DNA of 32,252 nt, taken from an uncultured Saprospiraceae bacterium (lineage in GTDB: Bacteria; Bacteroidota; Bacteroidia; Chitinophagales; Saprospiraceae). The first letter of the stretch is position 1. Each line of letters opens with the position of its first letter. A model generated the notes under the pieces. That model saw only the letters and a list, made by a program, of their open reading frames with translations. It ran no database searches and was not told where the DNA came from. Both the position numbers and the translations under genes were made by a program. The stretch covers positions 1 through 32,252 of the forward strand of contig CAJQRD010000106.1 of NCBI GenBank assembly GCA_905480605.1, written 5' to 3'. Positions 1 to 8,183 of the stretch are shown piece after piece.

Positions 1-1
1 A

Positions 2-50
2 GGATTGAGGATTGAGGATTGAGGATTAAGGATTAAGGATTAAGGATTAA
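2..50. repeat. Heptamer tandem repeat before paaB (GGATTGA x3, GGATTAA x4)
   Basis: Seven head-to-tail copies of a 7-bp unit are visible: three GGATTGA followed by four GGATTAA. The array may continue left of the window. It ends 44 bp before the paaB start. A related array with the GGATT core lies before paaZ (4873-4914). GTTGACATT follows at 65-73 and recurs at 4976-4984. Slippage could change the copy number and so the spacing upstream of paaB. Confidence 0.9.
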
Positions 51-94
51 AAAACTAAATTATTGTTGACATTGAAACATAATAAAGTATAAAA

Positions 95-385
95 ATGGCA
101 AATAAAAATGAATGGCCGGTTTGGGAAGTGTTTATAAGATCTAAGAATGGTCTTGAGCATAGACACGTAGGATCAATACATGCATCGGATGCTGAAATGG
201 CAATGGAAAACGCACGTGATGTCTATACACGTCGTATGGAAGGTGTCAGTATTTGGGTTGTACAATCAAAAGAAATTGTAGCATCTAATCCAGAAAATAT
301 GGGTGAATTATTTGAACCAGCGGAAGATAAAATCTATCGCCATCCAACTTTTTATGATCTTCCTGTTGAGTTGAAACATATATAA
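95..385 (+). CDS. paaB: Phenylacetyl-CoA 1,2-epoxidase subunit PaaB
   Basis: Small subunit of the multicomponent monooxygenase PaaABCE, which epoxidises phenylacetyl-CoA in the cytoplasm; PaaB bridges the catalytic and structural subunits. At 96 residues it has the usual PaaB length. The sequence shows the typical WPVWEVFIRSKNGLEHRHVG opening, followed by the SIHASDAEMAMENARDVYTR helix and the later IWVVQSKEIVAS strand. It lacks metal ligands, as expected. The ATG at 95 is the only sensible start and has an A-rich leader rather than a Shine-Dalgarno sequence. paaC begins 2 nt after the stop, so the two are probably translated together. paaA is expected immediately upstream, outside the window. 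Confidence 0.95.
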   Translation: MANKNEWPVWEVFIRSKNGLEHRHVGSIHASDAEMAMENARDVYTRRMEGVSIWVVQSKEIVASNPENMGELFEPAEDKIYRHPTFYDLPVELKHI

Positions 386-387
386 CC

Positions 388-1140
388 ATGAACGATAATT
401 TATACAGATATTTATTAATTCTTGGAGACAATTCAATGATCTTAGGTCAACGTTTGTCAGAGTTGTGCGGCCATGGACCTAATCTTGAAACAGATATCGC
501 ATTGACCAATATATCTCTTGATTTATTTGGACAAGTGCGTTCATATATGCAATATGCTGCCAAAATTAAAGGAGGTGAAACAACTGAAGATTCAGTTGCT
601 TATTTAAGATCAGAAAGAGATTATTACAATACTATTTTGGTCGAGCAAGAAAATACGGATTTTGCATATGTCATAGCACGTCAATTCTTTTTTGATGCAT
701 TTCATAAACCATTGCTAGAACAATTGATGAACAGCAAAGATGAAACAATTTCTGCTATTGCTGCTAAATCAATAAAAGAAAGCAAGTATCATTTAAGATT
801 CAGTTCTGAATGGATGAGACGCCTAGGTGATGGGACAGAAGAAAGTCATTCAAGACTTCAAAATGCAGTAAATGACTTGTATGCATATTGCATGGAATTC
901 TTTCAAGAAACTGAGGTTGAAAAAAACATGAAAGAAAATGGAATTGGTGCTGACTTAGAACTTGTAAAAGTGTCATTTTTAAAAACTATAAACGAAGTGC
1001 TTCCACAAGCCGGCATAGAATATAAAGATATCAAATTCAGATATGCTAACGGTAAGCAAGGAATGCATTCAGAAAAATTAGGTTACATTTTATCTGATTT
1101 CCAATATATACAACGCGCATATCCAAATATGACATGGTAG
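388..1140 (+). CDS. paaC: Phenylacetyl-CoA 1,2-epoxidase structural subunit PaaC
   Basis: Non-catalytic ferritin-like partner of PaaA in the phenylacetyl-CoA epoxidase. The 250 residues match the family length. Recognisable blocks are the N-terminal LGDNSMILGQRLSELCGHGP, the DIALTNISLDLFGQVRSY helix, the acidic LVEQENTDFAYVIARQFFFD helix and KESKYHLRFSSEWMRRLGDG. The QENTDFA block is typical of PaaC, which has lost the full di-iron ligand set of PaaA. The stop codon overlaps the paaD start by 7 nt, indicating translational coupling. It belongs to the paaBCDGHJ run. Confidence 0.95.
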   Translation: MNDNLYRYLLILGDNSMILGQRLSELCGHGPNLETDIALTNISLDLFGQVRSYMQYAAKIKGGETTEDSVAYLRSERDYYNTILVEQENTDFAYVIARQFFFDAFHKPLLEQLMNSKDETISAIAAKSIKESKYHLRFSSEWMRRLGDGTEESHSRLQNAVNDLYAYCMEFFQETEVEKNMKENGIGADLELVKVSFLKTINEVLPQAGIEYKDIKFRYANGKQGMHSEKLGYILSDFQYIQRAYPNMTW

Positions 1141-1637
1141 AATTACTAGAAAATATTTCAGACGAAAAACTAAAGGAAGAATTACTCAAGATTTCGGATC
1201 CTGAAATTCCAGTATTGAGTGTTTTCGACTTAGGAGTTATAAGGAAAATTGACGTTATAGATAAAGATGTCAATATTGAATTGACACCAACTTACTCAGG
1301 GTGCCCTGCAATGGACACAATTTCAATGGATCTTAAAATTGCTATAGAATCATTGGGCTACAAAGCCAATATAAACTTGGTTCTATCACCAGCATGGTCA
1401 ACAGACTGGATTTCTGAGGAAGGAAGACAAAAATTAGAAGCTTATGGTATAGCCCCTCCCTTGGAAGAAAGTTTAGATGCCAAAGCTTTAATAGAAGGTG
1501 AACGTATCGTAAAATGTACAAACTGCCAATCCACAAATACAATAATGGTTAGTCAATTCGGCTCAACAGCATGTAAAGCATTGTTTAAATGTGAAGACTG
1601 TTTGGAACCTTTTGATTACTTTAAATGCCTAAAATAA
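1134..1637 (+). CDS. paaD: Phenylacetate degradation protein PaaD (DUF59/MIP18 type, zinc-ribbon-like tail)
   Basis: Accessory protein needed for a functional phenylacetyl-CoA epoxidase, thought to help iron or Fe-S centre maturation. Residues about 10-110 form the MIP18/DUF59 domain, with the DPEIPVLSVFDLGVIRKI signature and the PTYSGCPAMDTI loop. The C-terminus has a cysteine cluster (C128, C131, C147, C153, C156 and C165) resembling a zinc ribbon. This tail and the operon position separate PaaD from SufT-type DUF59 proteins. The ATG at 1134 overlaps the paaC stop. The 167-residue length is normal for PaaD. Confidence 0.93.
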   Translation: MVELLENISDEKLKEELLKISDPEIPVLSVFDLGVIRKIDVIDKDVNIELTPTYSGCPAMDTISMDLKIAIESLGYKANINLVLSPAWSTDWISEEGRQKLEAYGIAPPLEESLDAKALIEGERIVKCTNCQSTNTIMVSQFGSTACKALFKCEDCLEPFDYFKCLK

Positions 1638-1641
1638 AAAA

Positions 1642-2415
1642 ATGAGTTCAATACTTTTTGAGAAGCAAGGTCATATTGCTAAAATAAGTTTAAACAGACC
1701 TGAAAGTTTTAATAGTTTTAACAGAGAGATGGCATTGCGTTTCCTAGAAGTACTCGACGACTGTGAGCAGGACGATAACATCAGAGTGATTTATTTAACT
1801 GGTATTGGAAGAGCTTTCAGTGCTGGCCAAGATTTAAAAGAAATTCTAAATCCTAGTATTCCTTTAGAGAAAATTGTAGAAGAACATTATAACCCTATTG
1901 TTTTAAAGTTATACAACATGCCTAAACCAGTGGTCGCTGCTGTCAATGGAGTAGCAGCAGGTGCTGGAGCAAACTTAGCTTTGACCTGCGACATTGTTGT
2001 CGCTCATGAAAACGCTTCCTTTTTACAAGCGTTTAGCAAAATAGGTTTGATCCCAGATTCTGGAGGCACTTACTTTTTACAAAGATTGGTAGGATATCAA
2101 AAAGCATTAGCAATTACGCTTTTAGGAGATAAGTTGAGCGCTCTTGAAGCCGAAAAAATGGGTATGATCTATAAAGTATTTTCAAATGATGAATTTGAAG
2201 AATCATCTTGGAAGATTGCAGAAAAACTAGCTGCTCTTCCACCTATAGGGCTTAAACATACAAAGACACTATATCATCTAGGTCTTACCAATAATTTAGA
2301 AGATCAATTGGAACAAGAAAAAATATATCAAGTAAAAGCAGGAACAACTGAAGATTATATGGAATGCGTAAATGCATTTGTAGAAAAAAGAAAACCTGTT
2401 ATAAAAGGGAAATAG
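1642..2415 (+). CDS. paaG: 1,2-epoxyphenylacetyl-CoA isomerase PaaG (enoyl-CoA hydratase/isomerase family)
   Basis: Crotonase-fold enzyme that converts the phenylacetyl-CoA epoxide to oxepin-CoA and can isomerise unsaturated CoA esters later in the pathway. The oxyanion-hole segments are AFSAGQDLKE (about 58-67) and VNGVAAGAGANLAL (101-114). The Glu usual in hydratases is replaced here (N111). Asp139 in GLIPDSGGTYFLQRLVG corresponds to the catalytic Asp of the PaaG type. This supports an isomerase rather than the PaaF hydratase. It lies 4 nt after paaD. The gap to paaH is 56 nt, the first real break in the run. Length (257) is normal. Confidence 0.9.
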   Translation: MSSILFEKQGHIAKISLNRPESFNSFNREMALRFLEVLDDCEQDDNIRVIYLTGIGRAFSAGQDLKEILNPSIPLEKIVEEHYNPIVLKLYNMPKPVVAAVNGVAAGAGANLALTCDIVVAHENASFLQAFSKIGLIPDSGGTYFLQRLVGYQKALAITLLGDKLSALEAEKMGMIYKVFSNDEFEESSWKIAEKLAALPPIGLKHTKTLYHLGLTNNLEDQLEQEKIYQVKAGTTEDYMECVNAFVEKRKPVIKGK

Positions 2416-2471
2416 ACATGCAAAACAATACCGTCCAGATAATATTGAAGTAAACTAACAATATATATAAA

Positions 2472-3647
2472 ATGAACGTAGGCATTATCGGTTGTGGAAC
2501 AATGGGAAGCGGAATTGCACAAGTAGCTGCAACTGCCAATTGCAAAGTAAAAGTTTATGATACCAATGAAGAACAATTGGTAAAGAGTGCGGCGAAACTT
2601 GAAAAAATACTGAATAGGCTTATCGAAAAAGGCAGAATCAATGAAGGCATCAAAACCAACATTCAAAACAACATAACATATTCAAGTTCACTTAAGGATT
2701 TAGGAAGTAGTGATTTGGTAATTGAAGCTATCATTGAAAATTTAGATATTAAAAAATCTGTTTTTGCTGAACTAGAGTCTTATGTTTCTGATTCATGCCT
2801 TTTGGCTTCTAATACATCATCGCTTTCAATTACATCAATTGCCGCAGCTTGTAAAAAGCCAGAAAGATTTATTGGCATCCATTTTTTCAATCCTGCACCA
2901 TTGATGAAGTTGGTAGAAATCGTACCAGCCATTCAAACGAGTCAAAACACAATTAACTCTGCAGAATCAACAATTGACAGTTGGGGTAAACTGACGGTTC
3001 TAGCTAAGGATACTCCAGGGTTTATAGTGAACAAAGTAGCGAGACCATTTTACAGCGAGGCATTAAGAATATTTGAAGAAGGTATTGTTAGAAAATCTAG
3101 AGAAGTTTCATTTGCCACAATTGATTGGGCATTAACAGAAATAGGAGGATTTAGAATGGGTCCATTTACCTTAATGGACTTTATCGGAAATGATGTAAAT
3201 TATGTAGTAACTGAAACAGTGTTCAAATCATTCTATTACGACCCAAGATACAAACCATCATTTACACAAAAAAGGCTTTCTGAAGCTGGCTATTTAGGAA
3301 GAAAATCTGGGAAAGGCTTTTATGACTACAATCAGAAATCAAAGCCCGAACCATTTAAAGATGAAACATTGGGTCAAAAAATAGTTGATCGAGTTCTAGC
3401 AATGTTAATCAACGAAGCAGCGGACACATTACATATGGGAATTGCAACAATGAAAGATATTGATACTGCAATGACGAAGGGTGTAAATTATCCAAAGGGT
3501 CTTTTCAAATGGGCAGACGAAATTGGTATTGACAAATGTGTAGCAAGATTAGATAACTTATATAATTTCTATCATGAAGATCGTTATAGGTGTTCAGCTG
3601 TATTAAGAAAAATGTCTGCCGATAAAGCAACTTTTTATAAAGACTAA
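2472..3647 (+). CDS. paaH: 3-hydroxyacyl-CoA dehydrogenase PaaH
   Basis: NAD-dependent dehydrogenase that oxidises 3-hydroxyadipyl-CoA to 3-oxoadipyl-CoA. The N-terminal Rossmann domain starts at once with GIIGCGTMGSGIAQ (G7, G9, G12). The catalytic region is in GIHFFNPAPLMKLVEIVPA, and KDTPGFIVNKVARPF links to the first helical C-terminal domain, which ends near YLGRKSGKGFYDY. A second, shorter C-terminal domain follows (roughly residues 300-385, with NEAADTLHMG and DTAMTKGVNYPKGLFKWAD). With 391 residues the protein is longer than single-domain HBDH (about 280) and shorter than the roughly 500-residue PaaH of proteobacteria. paaJ follows after 9 nt. Confidence 0.92.
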   Translation: MNVGIIGCGTMGSGIAQVAATANCKVKVYDTNEEQLVKSAAKLEKILNRLIEKGRINEGIKTNIQNNITYSSSLKDLGSSDLVIEAIIENLDIKKSVFAELESYVSDSCLLASNTSSLSITSIAAACKKPERFIGIHFFNPAPLMKLVEIVPAIQTSQNTINSAESTIDSWGKLTVLAKDTPGFIVNKVARPFYSEALRIFEEGIVRKSREVSFATIDWALTEIGGFRMGPFTLMDFIGNDVNYVVTETVFKSFYYDPRYKPSFTQKRLSEAGYLGRKSGKGFYDYNQKSKPEPFKDETLGQKIVDRVLAMLINEAADTLHMGIATMKDIDTAMTKGVNYPKGLFKWADEIGIDKCVARLDNLYNFYHEDRYRCSAVLRKMSADKATFYKD

Positions 3648-3656
3648 AAAAGAAAA

Positions 3657-4871
3657 ATGACTAACGCTTATATAATTGATGGCATCAGAACGCCAATTGG
3701 AAGATTCACTGGCACGCTGTCCCCAGTCAGAACAGACGATTTGGGTGCTCATGTTATCAAAGCTTTGATTCAAAAGAATTCCAATATTCCGAAAGAAGTT
3801 TATGATGATGTAATTTTAGGATGCGCCAATCAAGCAGGTGAAGACAACCGCAACGTAGCAAGGATGTGTTCATTATTGGCTGGTCTACCCTATTCAGTTC
3901 CAGGAGAGACAGTCAATAGGTTGTGTTCATCTGGACTATCAGCAATGATTCATGCCAATAGAGCTATCAAAGCAGGAGATGGAGATTTATTTATCAGTGG
4001 AGGTGTAGAACATATGACGAGAGGCCCATGGGTCATATCCAAGGTATCAAAAGCTTTTGGGCGCGATGCACAAATGCATGATAGCAGTTTTGGATGGCGC
4101 TTTGTCAATAAAAAATTACACAACATGTATGGTACTGACGGCATGGGTGTAACTGCTGAAAATCTAGTAGAAAAATATAACATCAGCAGAGAAGATCAAG
4201 ATCAATTTGCTTATTGGTCTCAAATGAAAGCGACTGAAGCACAGAAGTCAGGAAGATTGGCAAAAGAAATTATTGCCGTTGAAATTCCTCAGCGTAAAAA
4301 AGATCCAATCATTTTTGATCAAGACGAATTTATAAGACCAACAACAACCCTTGAAGCATTGGCCAAATTAAGACCAGCTTTTAAAAAACCTGAAGATGGA
4401 GGTACTGTAACCGCTGGAAATGCATCAGGACTTAATGATGGTGCAGCTGCCACCATAATAGCATCAGATAATGCTGTTCAAGAATATGGGTTAAAACCTA
4501 TTGCTAAAATAGTCAGTTCCGCAGTAGTCGGTGTTGAGCCGCGAATAATGGGAATTGGTCCTGTAAAAGCATCTTTTAAAGCACTAGAAAGAGCGGGTTT
4601 AACAATGGCAGATATTGACGTTATTGAACTTAATGAAGCTTTTGCTTCTCAAGCTTTGGCGTGCATAAGAGAATGGGGTTTAAAAGACAATGATCCTAGA
4701 ATCAATCCTAACGGTGGAGCAATTGCCATTGGGCACCCACTGGGTGTTACAGGAACAAGAATTTGCTATTCAGCTGCTTTACAATTACAACTGACTGGTA
4801 AAAAATATGCTTTAGTGACAATGTGTATTGGCGTTGGGCAAGGGTATGCTGCTGTTATTGAGGCAGTTTAA
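3657..4871 (+). CDS. paaJ: 3-oxoadipyl-CoA thiolase PaaJ (acetyl-CoA acyltransferase)
   Basis: Thiolase that cleaves 3-oxoadipyl-CoA to succinyl-CoA and acetyl-CoA, the last step of the pathway; it may also act on 3-oxo-5,6-dehydrosuberyl-CoA. The nucleophile C90 lies in NRLCSSGLSAM. H360 is in IGHPLGVTGTRI and C390 in TMCIGVGQG. The NEAFASQALACIREWG loop is typical of the PaaJ/PcaF subgroup. Length 404 is slightly above the roughly 400 norm. The start ATG at 3657 is the first residue of the conserved AYIIDGIRTPIGRF block plus two residues. The short-period repeats begin 2 bp after the stop. Confidence 0.92.
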   Translation: MTNAYIIDGIRTPIGRFTGTLSPVRTDDLGAHVIKALIQKNSNIPKEVYDDVILGCANQAGEDNRNVARMCSLLAGLPYSVPGETVNRLCSSGLSAMIHANRAIKAGDGDLFISGGVEHMTRGPWVISKVSKAFGRDAQMHDSSFGWRFVNKKLHNMYGTDGMGVTAENLVEKYNISREDQDQFAYWSQMKATEAQKSGRLAKEIIAVEIPQRKKDPIIFDQDEFIRPTTTLEALAKLRPAFKKPEDGGTVTAGNASGLNDGAAATIIASDNAVQEYGLKPIAKIVSSAVVGVEPRIMGIGPVKASFKALERAGLTMADIDVIELNEAFASQALACIREWGLKDNDPRINPNGGAIAIGHPLGVTGTRICYSAALQLQLTGKKYALVTMCIGVGQGYAAVIEAV

Positions 4872-4872
4872 A

Positions 4873-4914
4873 GGATTATGGATTATGAATTATGAATTAT
4901 GAATTATGAATTAT
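4873..4914. repeat. Heptamer tandem repeat between paaJ and paaZ (GGATTAT x2, GAATTAT x4)
   Basis: Six contiguous 7-bp units start right after the paaJ stop: two GGATTAT and four GAATTAT. The period and the GGATT core match the array at 2-50. The array lies in the 177-bp gap that may hold a separate promoter for paaZ. No coding sequence passes through it. Confidence 0.88.
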
Positions 4915-4980
4915 GAAAATTAATTTAGGAGAAATATACAACTTCGTTGCTTTGAAATTAAAACATTTAAACACTGTTGA

Positions 4981-5012
4981 CATTAGAGCATTAGGTCATT
5001 GAATCATTGTTG
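4981..5012. repeat. Degenerate octamer array CATTRNNN x4 upstream of paaZ
   Basis: Four units with an 8-bp period are read directly: CATTAGAG, CATTAGGT, CATTGAAT and CATTGTTG. They start inside GTTGACATT (4976-4984). The last three units are nearly identical over 23 bp (one mismatch) to the minus strand at 30906-30928, before an unrelated methyltransferase gene. The array is thus a dispersed intergenic repeat. A regulatory role is only a guess. Confidence 0.75.
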
Positions 5013-5048
5013 AAATTGAGTCACAGTTGACATAGAAAAAAAAGAAAG

Positions 5049-7544
5049 ATGAAACTTGGAAATTACGTTTTAGGAGATTGGAGAAAAGGAACTGGAGAAG
5101 GAATACCATTGTACAATTCTGTAAATGGAAGTGTGGTAGCAGAAGTCGATACACAGGGGCTAGACTTTGGTGAGATCTTAGAATATGGACGTACTGTTGG
5201 AAGTAAAGTAATCCGTAAAATGACTTTCCAGGAAAGAGGAATGATGCTGAAGAACCTGGCCTTATACCTTAATAAACGCAAAGAACAATTTTATGATATT
5301 AGTTATCAAACTGGAGCCACACGAGGTGACAGTTGGATAGATATAGAAGGTGGATTTGGTAATTTATTCGCCAACGCATCGTTAAGAAAAAATTTCACAA
5401 ACAAGCCATACCATGTTGATGGAGATGCTATTGATCTATCAAAAGGTGGATCATTTATGGGACACCATATTATGGTTCCTAAGCGTGGTGTTGCCATACA
5501 CATCAATGCTTACAACTTTCCTATTTGGGGAATGTTAGAAAAATGTGCTGTGAATTGGATGGCGGGAGTACCTGCTGTTGTAAAACCCGCAAGCTCAACT
5601 TCATTTTTAACAGAAGCTGTTGCACGAGAAATCATAGCATCTGGTATTTTACCTGAAGGCGCATTACAATTGATATGCGGATCAGCAAGAAGCATTCTTG
5701 ATACTGTCACATCTCAGGATGTGGTGACATTTACTGGATCTGCAACAACAGGTAAAATGTTAAAAAGCAATCCAAGAATAACTGACGAAGCTGTACCCTT
5801 TAACATGGAAGCAGACAGTCTTAACTGTTCCGTATTAGGACCAAATGCAACACCAGACACTCCTGAATTTAATTTATTTATCAAGGAGATTAGAAAAGAG
5901 ATGACCGTTAAATGTGGACAGAAATGTACAGCGATAAGACGTATAATTGTCCCAGCACACTTGATAGAAGATGTTCAGATAGCGTTAGGCAAGCAATTGT
6001 CAAAAGTATCCATTGGGAACCCTCAAACTGAAGGTGTTAGAATGGGTGCTCTTGCCAGTAAGAATCAAGTTGCAGAAGTTAGAGATCGTGTCAAGGAATT
6101 GGCCAAGACTGCTGAGATTGTTTATGGTAGTTTAGATAAGGTTGATCTTATTGACGCCAATTATGAAGATGGAGCATTCTTGAGTCCTATACTGTTAAGA
6201 GAAGATGATCCTTTCAATAATACTGCGGTACATGAAGTTGAAGCATTTGGACCAGTTAGTACAATTATGCCTTATAACGATTTAGATGAAGCCGTAACAT
6301 TAGCCCAAATGGGAAAAGGATCTTTATGTTGTTCTATCGCTACAAACGATAATGACGTAGCCAGAGACTTTACAATTGAAGCCGCTACACATCATGGTAG
6401 AATTTTAGTAATGAATAGGCACAATGCTAAGCAAAGTACGGGTCACGGTTCTCCACTACCTACATTGGTTCATGGAGGTCCTGGACGAGCAGGAGGTGGT
6501 GAAGAGATGGGCGGTATGAGGGGCGTTAAGCATTATATGCAAAGATGTGCTATTCAAGGAACGCCTACCAATATTGCAGCGATTACTGGTATATACCAAC
6601 CTGGCGCGGACGTCATAGAAACAGCTAAACACCCATTTAGATATCACTTTGATGAAATTGAACCAGGAATGTCGATTACTACACACAAGCGTACAATCAC
6701 AGACTCTGATATTCAAAATTTTGCGAATCTTAGTTGGGATGTGTTTTATGCACACACAGATATTACATCTTTAGAAGGTAGTATATTTAAGAAAAGAGCC
6801 GCACATGGTTATTTCATTCTTGCTGCTGCTGCAGGTTTATTTGTAAGCCCAGCCAAAGGACCTGTTGGTGCCAATTACGGTTTAGATGAATGTCGATTTA
6901 TCAAACCTGTTTATCATGGCGATACTATTCAAGTGCGATTGACTTGTAAAGAAAAAATAGATAGAGATAGCAGAGGACAAGAACATCCTTCTGGCGTTGT
7001 CAAATGGTATGCGGAAGTCTTTGATCAAGAAAATGAATTGGTGGCAATGGCAACAATCTTGACATTGGTTCAAAAGAAATGTCCTTTTGTTGAGATGAAT
7101 AGAGATACTATTGTAAAATGTATAAATGGCTTAACAGAAAATACAAGACCTGCTTGGGGAATCATGACGCCACAACATTTAGTAGAGCATTTTGAGTTTT
7201 TCTTTAGAATGACTACTGGTGAAGTTCAAACAGAAATCATTACATCTGAAAAAAATATTGAGAAATACCAAGATTCACTTTGGACTTTTGAAGATATGGC
7301 AAAGAACTATCAACATCCATTATTTAAAAAAGATAAAACTGAAAAATTGAGGTTTGACAACTTAGATGATGCTAAAAATGCACTCTTTCTTGCTTATGAC
7401 AATTACATACAGTTCTTTAAGGAAAATCCAAATGCCAAAACAGCCAATACCATTTTTGGAATGTTGGATAAATATCATTGGCACTTATTAAACAGACGCC
7501 ACATGAATCATCATTTTAGACAGTTTGGTGTTTTAAATTCTTAA
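5049..7544 (+). CDS. paaZ: Oxepin-CoA hydrolase/semialdehyde dehydrogenase PaaZ with extra C-terminal DinB-like domain
   Basis: Bifunctional ring-opening enzyme. The C-terminal-type MaoC hydratase opens oxepin-CoA, and the N-terminal aldehyde dehydrogenase oxidises the resulting semialdehyde with NADP. ALDH domain, about 1-515: E254 in NMEADSLN and C293 in CGQKCTAIRR are the catalytic pair. MaoC domain, about 530-675: D564 and H569 lie in LSWDVFYAHTD, followed by the HGYFILAAAAGLFV helix. E. coli PaaZ ends about here (681 residues). This protein continues for 156 residues (676-831) with H710, H714, H810, H812, H818, H821 and H822, ending in NRRHMNHHFRQFGV, which resembles DUF1569/DinB-superfamily proteins. 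The function of the tail is unknown. The ATG at 5049 follows AAAAAGAAAG. The gene is separated from paaJ by 177 bp with repeats and may have its own promoter. Confidence 0.93.
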   Translation: MKLGNYVLGDWRKGTGEGIPLYNSVNGSVVAEVDTQGLDFGEILEYGRTVGSKVIRKMTFQERGMMLKNLALYLNKRKEQFYDISYQTGATRGDSWIDIEGGFGNLFANASLRKNFTNKPYHVDGDAIDLSKGGSFMGHHIMVPKRGVAIHINAYNFPIWGMLEKCAVNWMAGVPAVVKPASSTSFLTEAVAREIIASGILPEGALQLICGSARSILDTVTSQDVVTFTGSATTGKMLKSNPRITDEAVPFNMEADSLNCSVLGPNATPDTPEFNLFIKEIRKEMTVKCGQKCTAIRRIIVPAHLIEDVQIALGKQLSKVSIGNPQTEGVRMGALASKNQVAEVRDRVKELAKTAEIVYGSLDKVDLIDANYEDGAFLSPILLREDDPFNNTAVHEVEAFGPVSTIMPYNDLDEAVTLAQMGKGSLCCSIATNDNDVARDFTIEAATHHGRILVMNRHNAKQSTGHGSPLPTLVHGGPGRAGGGEEMGGMRGVKHYMQRCAIQGTPTNIAAITGIYQPGADVIETAKHPFRYHFDEIEPGMSITTHKRTITDSDIQNFANLSWDVFYAHTDITSLEGSIFKKRAAHGYFILAAAAGLFVSPAKGPVGANYGLDECRFIKPVYHGDTIQVRLTCKEKIDRDSRGQEHPSGVVKWYAEVFDQENELVAMATILTLVQKKCPFVEMNRDTIVKCINGLTENTRPAWGIMTPQHLVEHFEFFFRMTTGEVQTEIITSEKNIEKYQDSLWTFEDMAKNYQHPLFKKDKTEKLRFDNLDDAKNALFLAYDNYIQFFKENPNAKTANTIFGMLDKYHWHLLNRRHMNHHFRQFGVLNS

Positions 7545-7615
7545 CTGGTCTACATAAAAAAAATTATAATACCAACATCTTTCATATGATTCTACCTCTA
7601 AGTAGAAAAAGAATC

Positions 7616-8095
7616 ATGAAAAATATAATATTGGTCTTGTCTATTTTTATAATAATAATTAGTTGTGGCGCTGATCAATCAAGCATAACGTGTAAGCTAG
7701 ATCAAACAATTACTTTTAATTATAATAATACAATCAACATTTGTGATGACATGACTCATATTAAACTCCAAGGTATCGATTCAAATAACGAAAGAATAGA
7801 AAAGGACGACTTAAGTATGATTATCAGTTATGAATTTGGGGTTATTCTACTGGAAAGTATCCAAGAAAGTGATCCAGCTAAAATAATAGACAATGTTGTA
7901 AATCAAGAACTTTGACACGTTATAAAAGGCAACTCTTTGAATATCTCACCTCCCTTTAAAGATGCAGATCAATTCGTTTTTCCAATGAATTTTCGATCAA
8001 ATAACATAGATCAAAAGAAGAAATTCTTGAAATCATGGGGACTTACACCTTTAATTAATGAAAAATTGTACTCCTTAAGAAAGAGATTGTATTAA
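7616..8095 (+). pseudogene. Putative lipoprotein gene interrupted by one in-frame TGA (7913-7915)
   Basis: The ATG at 7616 opens MKNIILVLSIFIIIISCGAD, a lipoprotein signal peptide with lipobox and Cys17. An upstream in-frame ATG at 7586 adds ten unlikely residues. The frame is stopped by TGA at 7913-7915 after 99 codons. It then continues in the same frame for 59 more sense codons, with a protein-like composition (ISPPFKDADQFVFPMNF, then KKKFLKSWGLTPLINEKLY), to TAA at 8093-8095. The simplest reading is a nonsense mutation, for instance Trp TGG to TGA, in a 159-residue lipoprotein. A sequencing error or a genuine 99-residue protein are alternatives. I do not recognise the family. It lies 71 nt after paaZ and 88 nt before dbpA. 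Confidence 0.65.
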
Positions 8096-8171
8096 GATCA
8101 TGTAATCTAATCATTAAATCACTTCATAATTAAAAGTCCAGTTTACCCAAACATATTGCTAATAAATCAAG

Positions 8172-8179
8172 TACTTTTG
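8172..8179 (+). promoter_or_regulatory. Possible Bacteroidota -7 box (TACTTTTG) before dbpA
   Basis: TACTTTTG fits the TAnnTTTG -7 consensus described for Bacteroidota sigma-A promoters and lies 4 bp before the dbpA ATG, which would give an almost leaderless transcript. No convincing -33 TTTG box is seen at the right distance, so this may be a chance match. Confidence 0.25.
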
Positions 8180-8183
8180 CAAT

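Noticed and set aside
1046-1542. Minus-strand frames opposite paaC and paaD
   Set aside because: They overlap well-identified plus-strand genes and look like no known protein.
2416-2471. An 11-codon frame (MQNNTVQIILK) in the paaG-paaH gap
   Set aside because: It is too short to be supported, has no family resemblance, and its position is explained as a short intergenic spacer.
7913-7915. TGA as selenocysteine or as Trp under a variant code
   Set aside because: Other genes in the window end with TGA in normal positions, and no selenocysteine insertion hairpin is evident just after it. A nonsense mutation is simpler.
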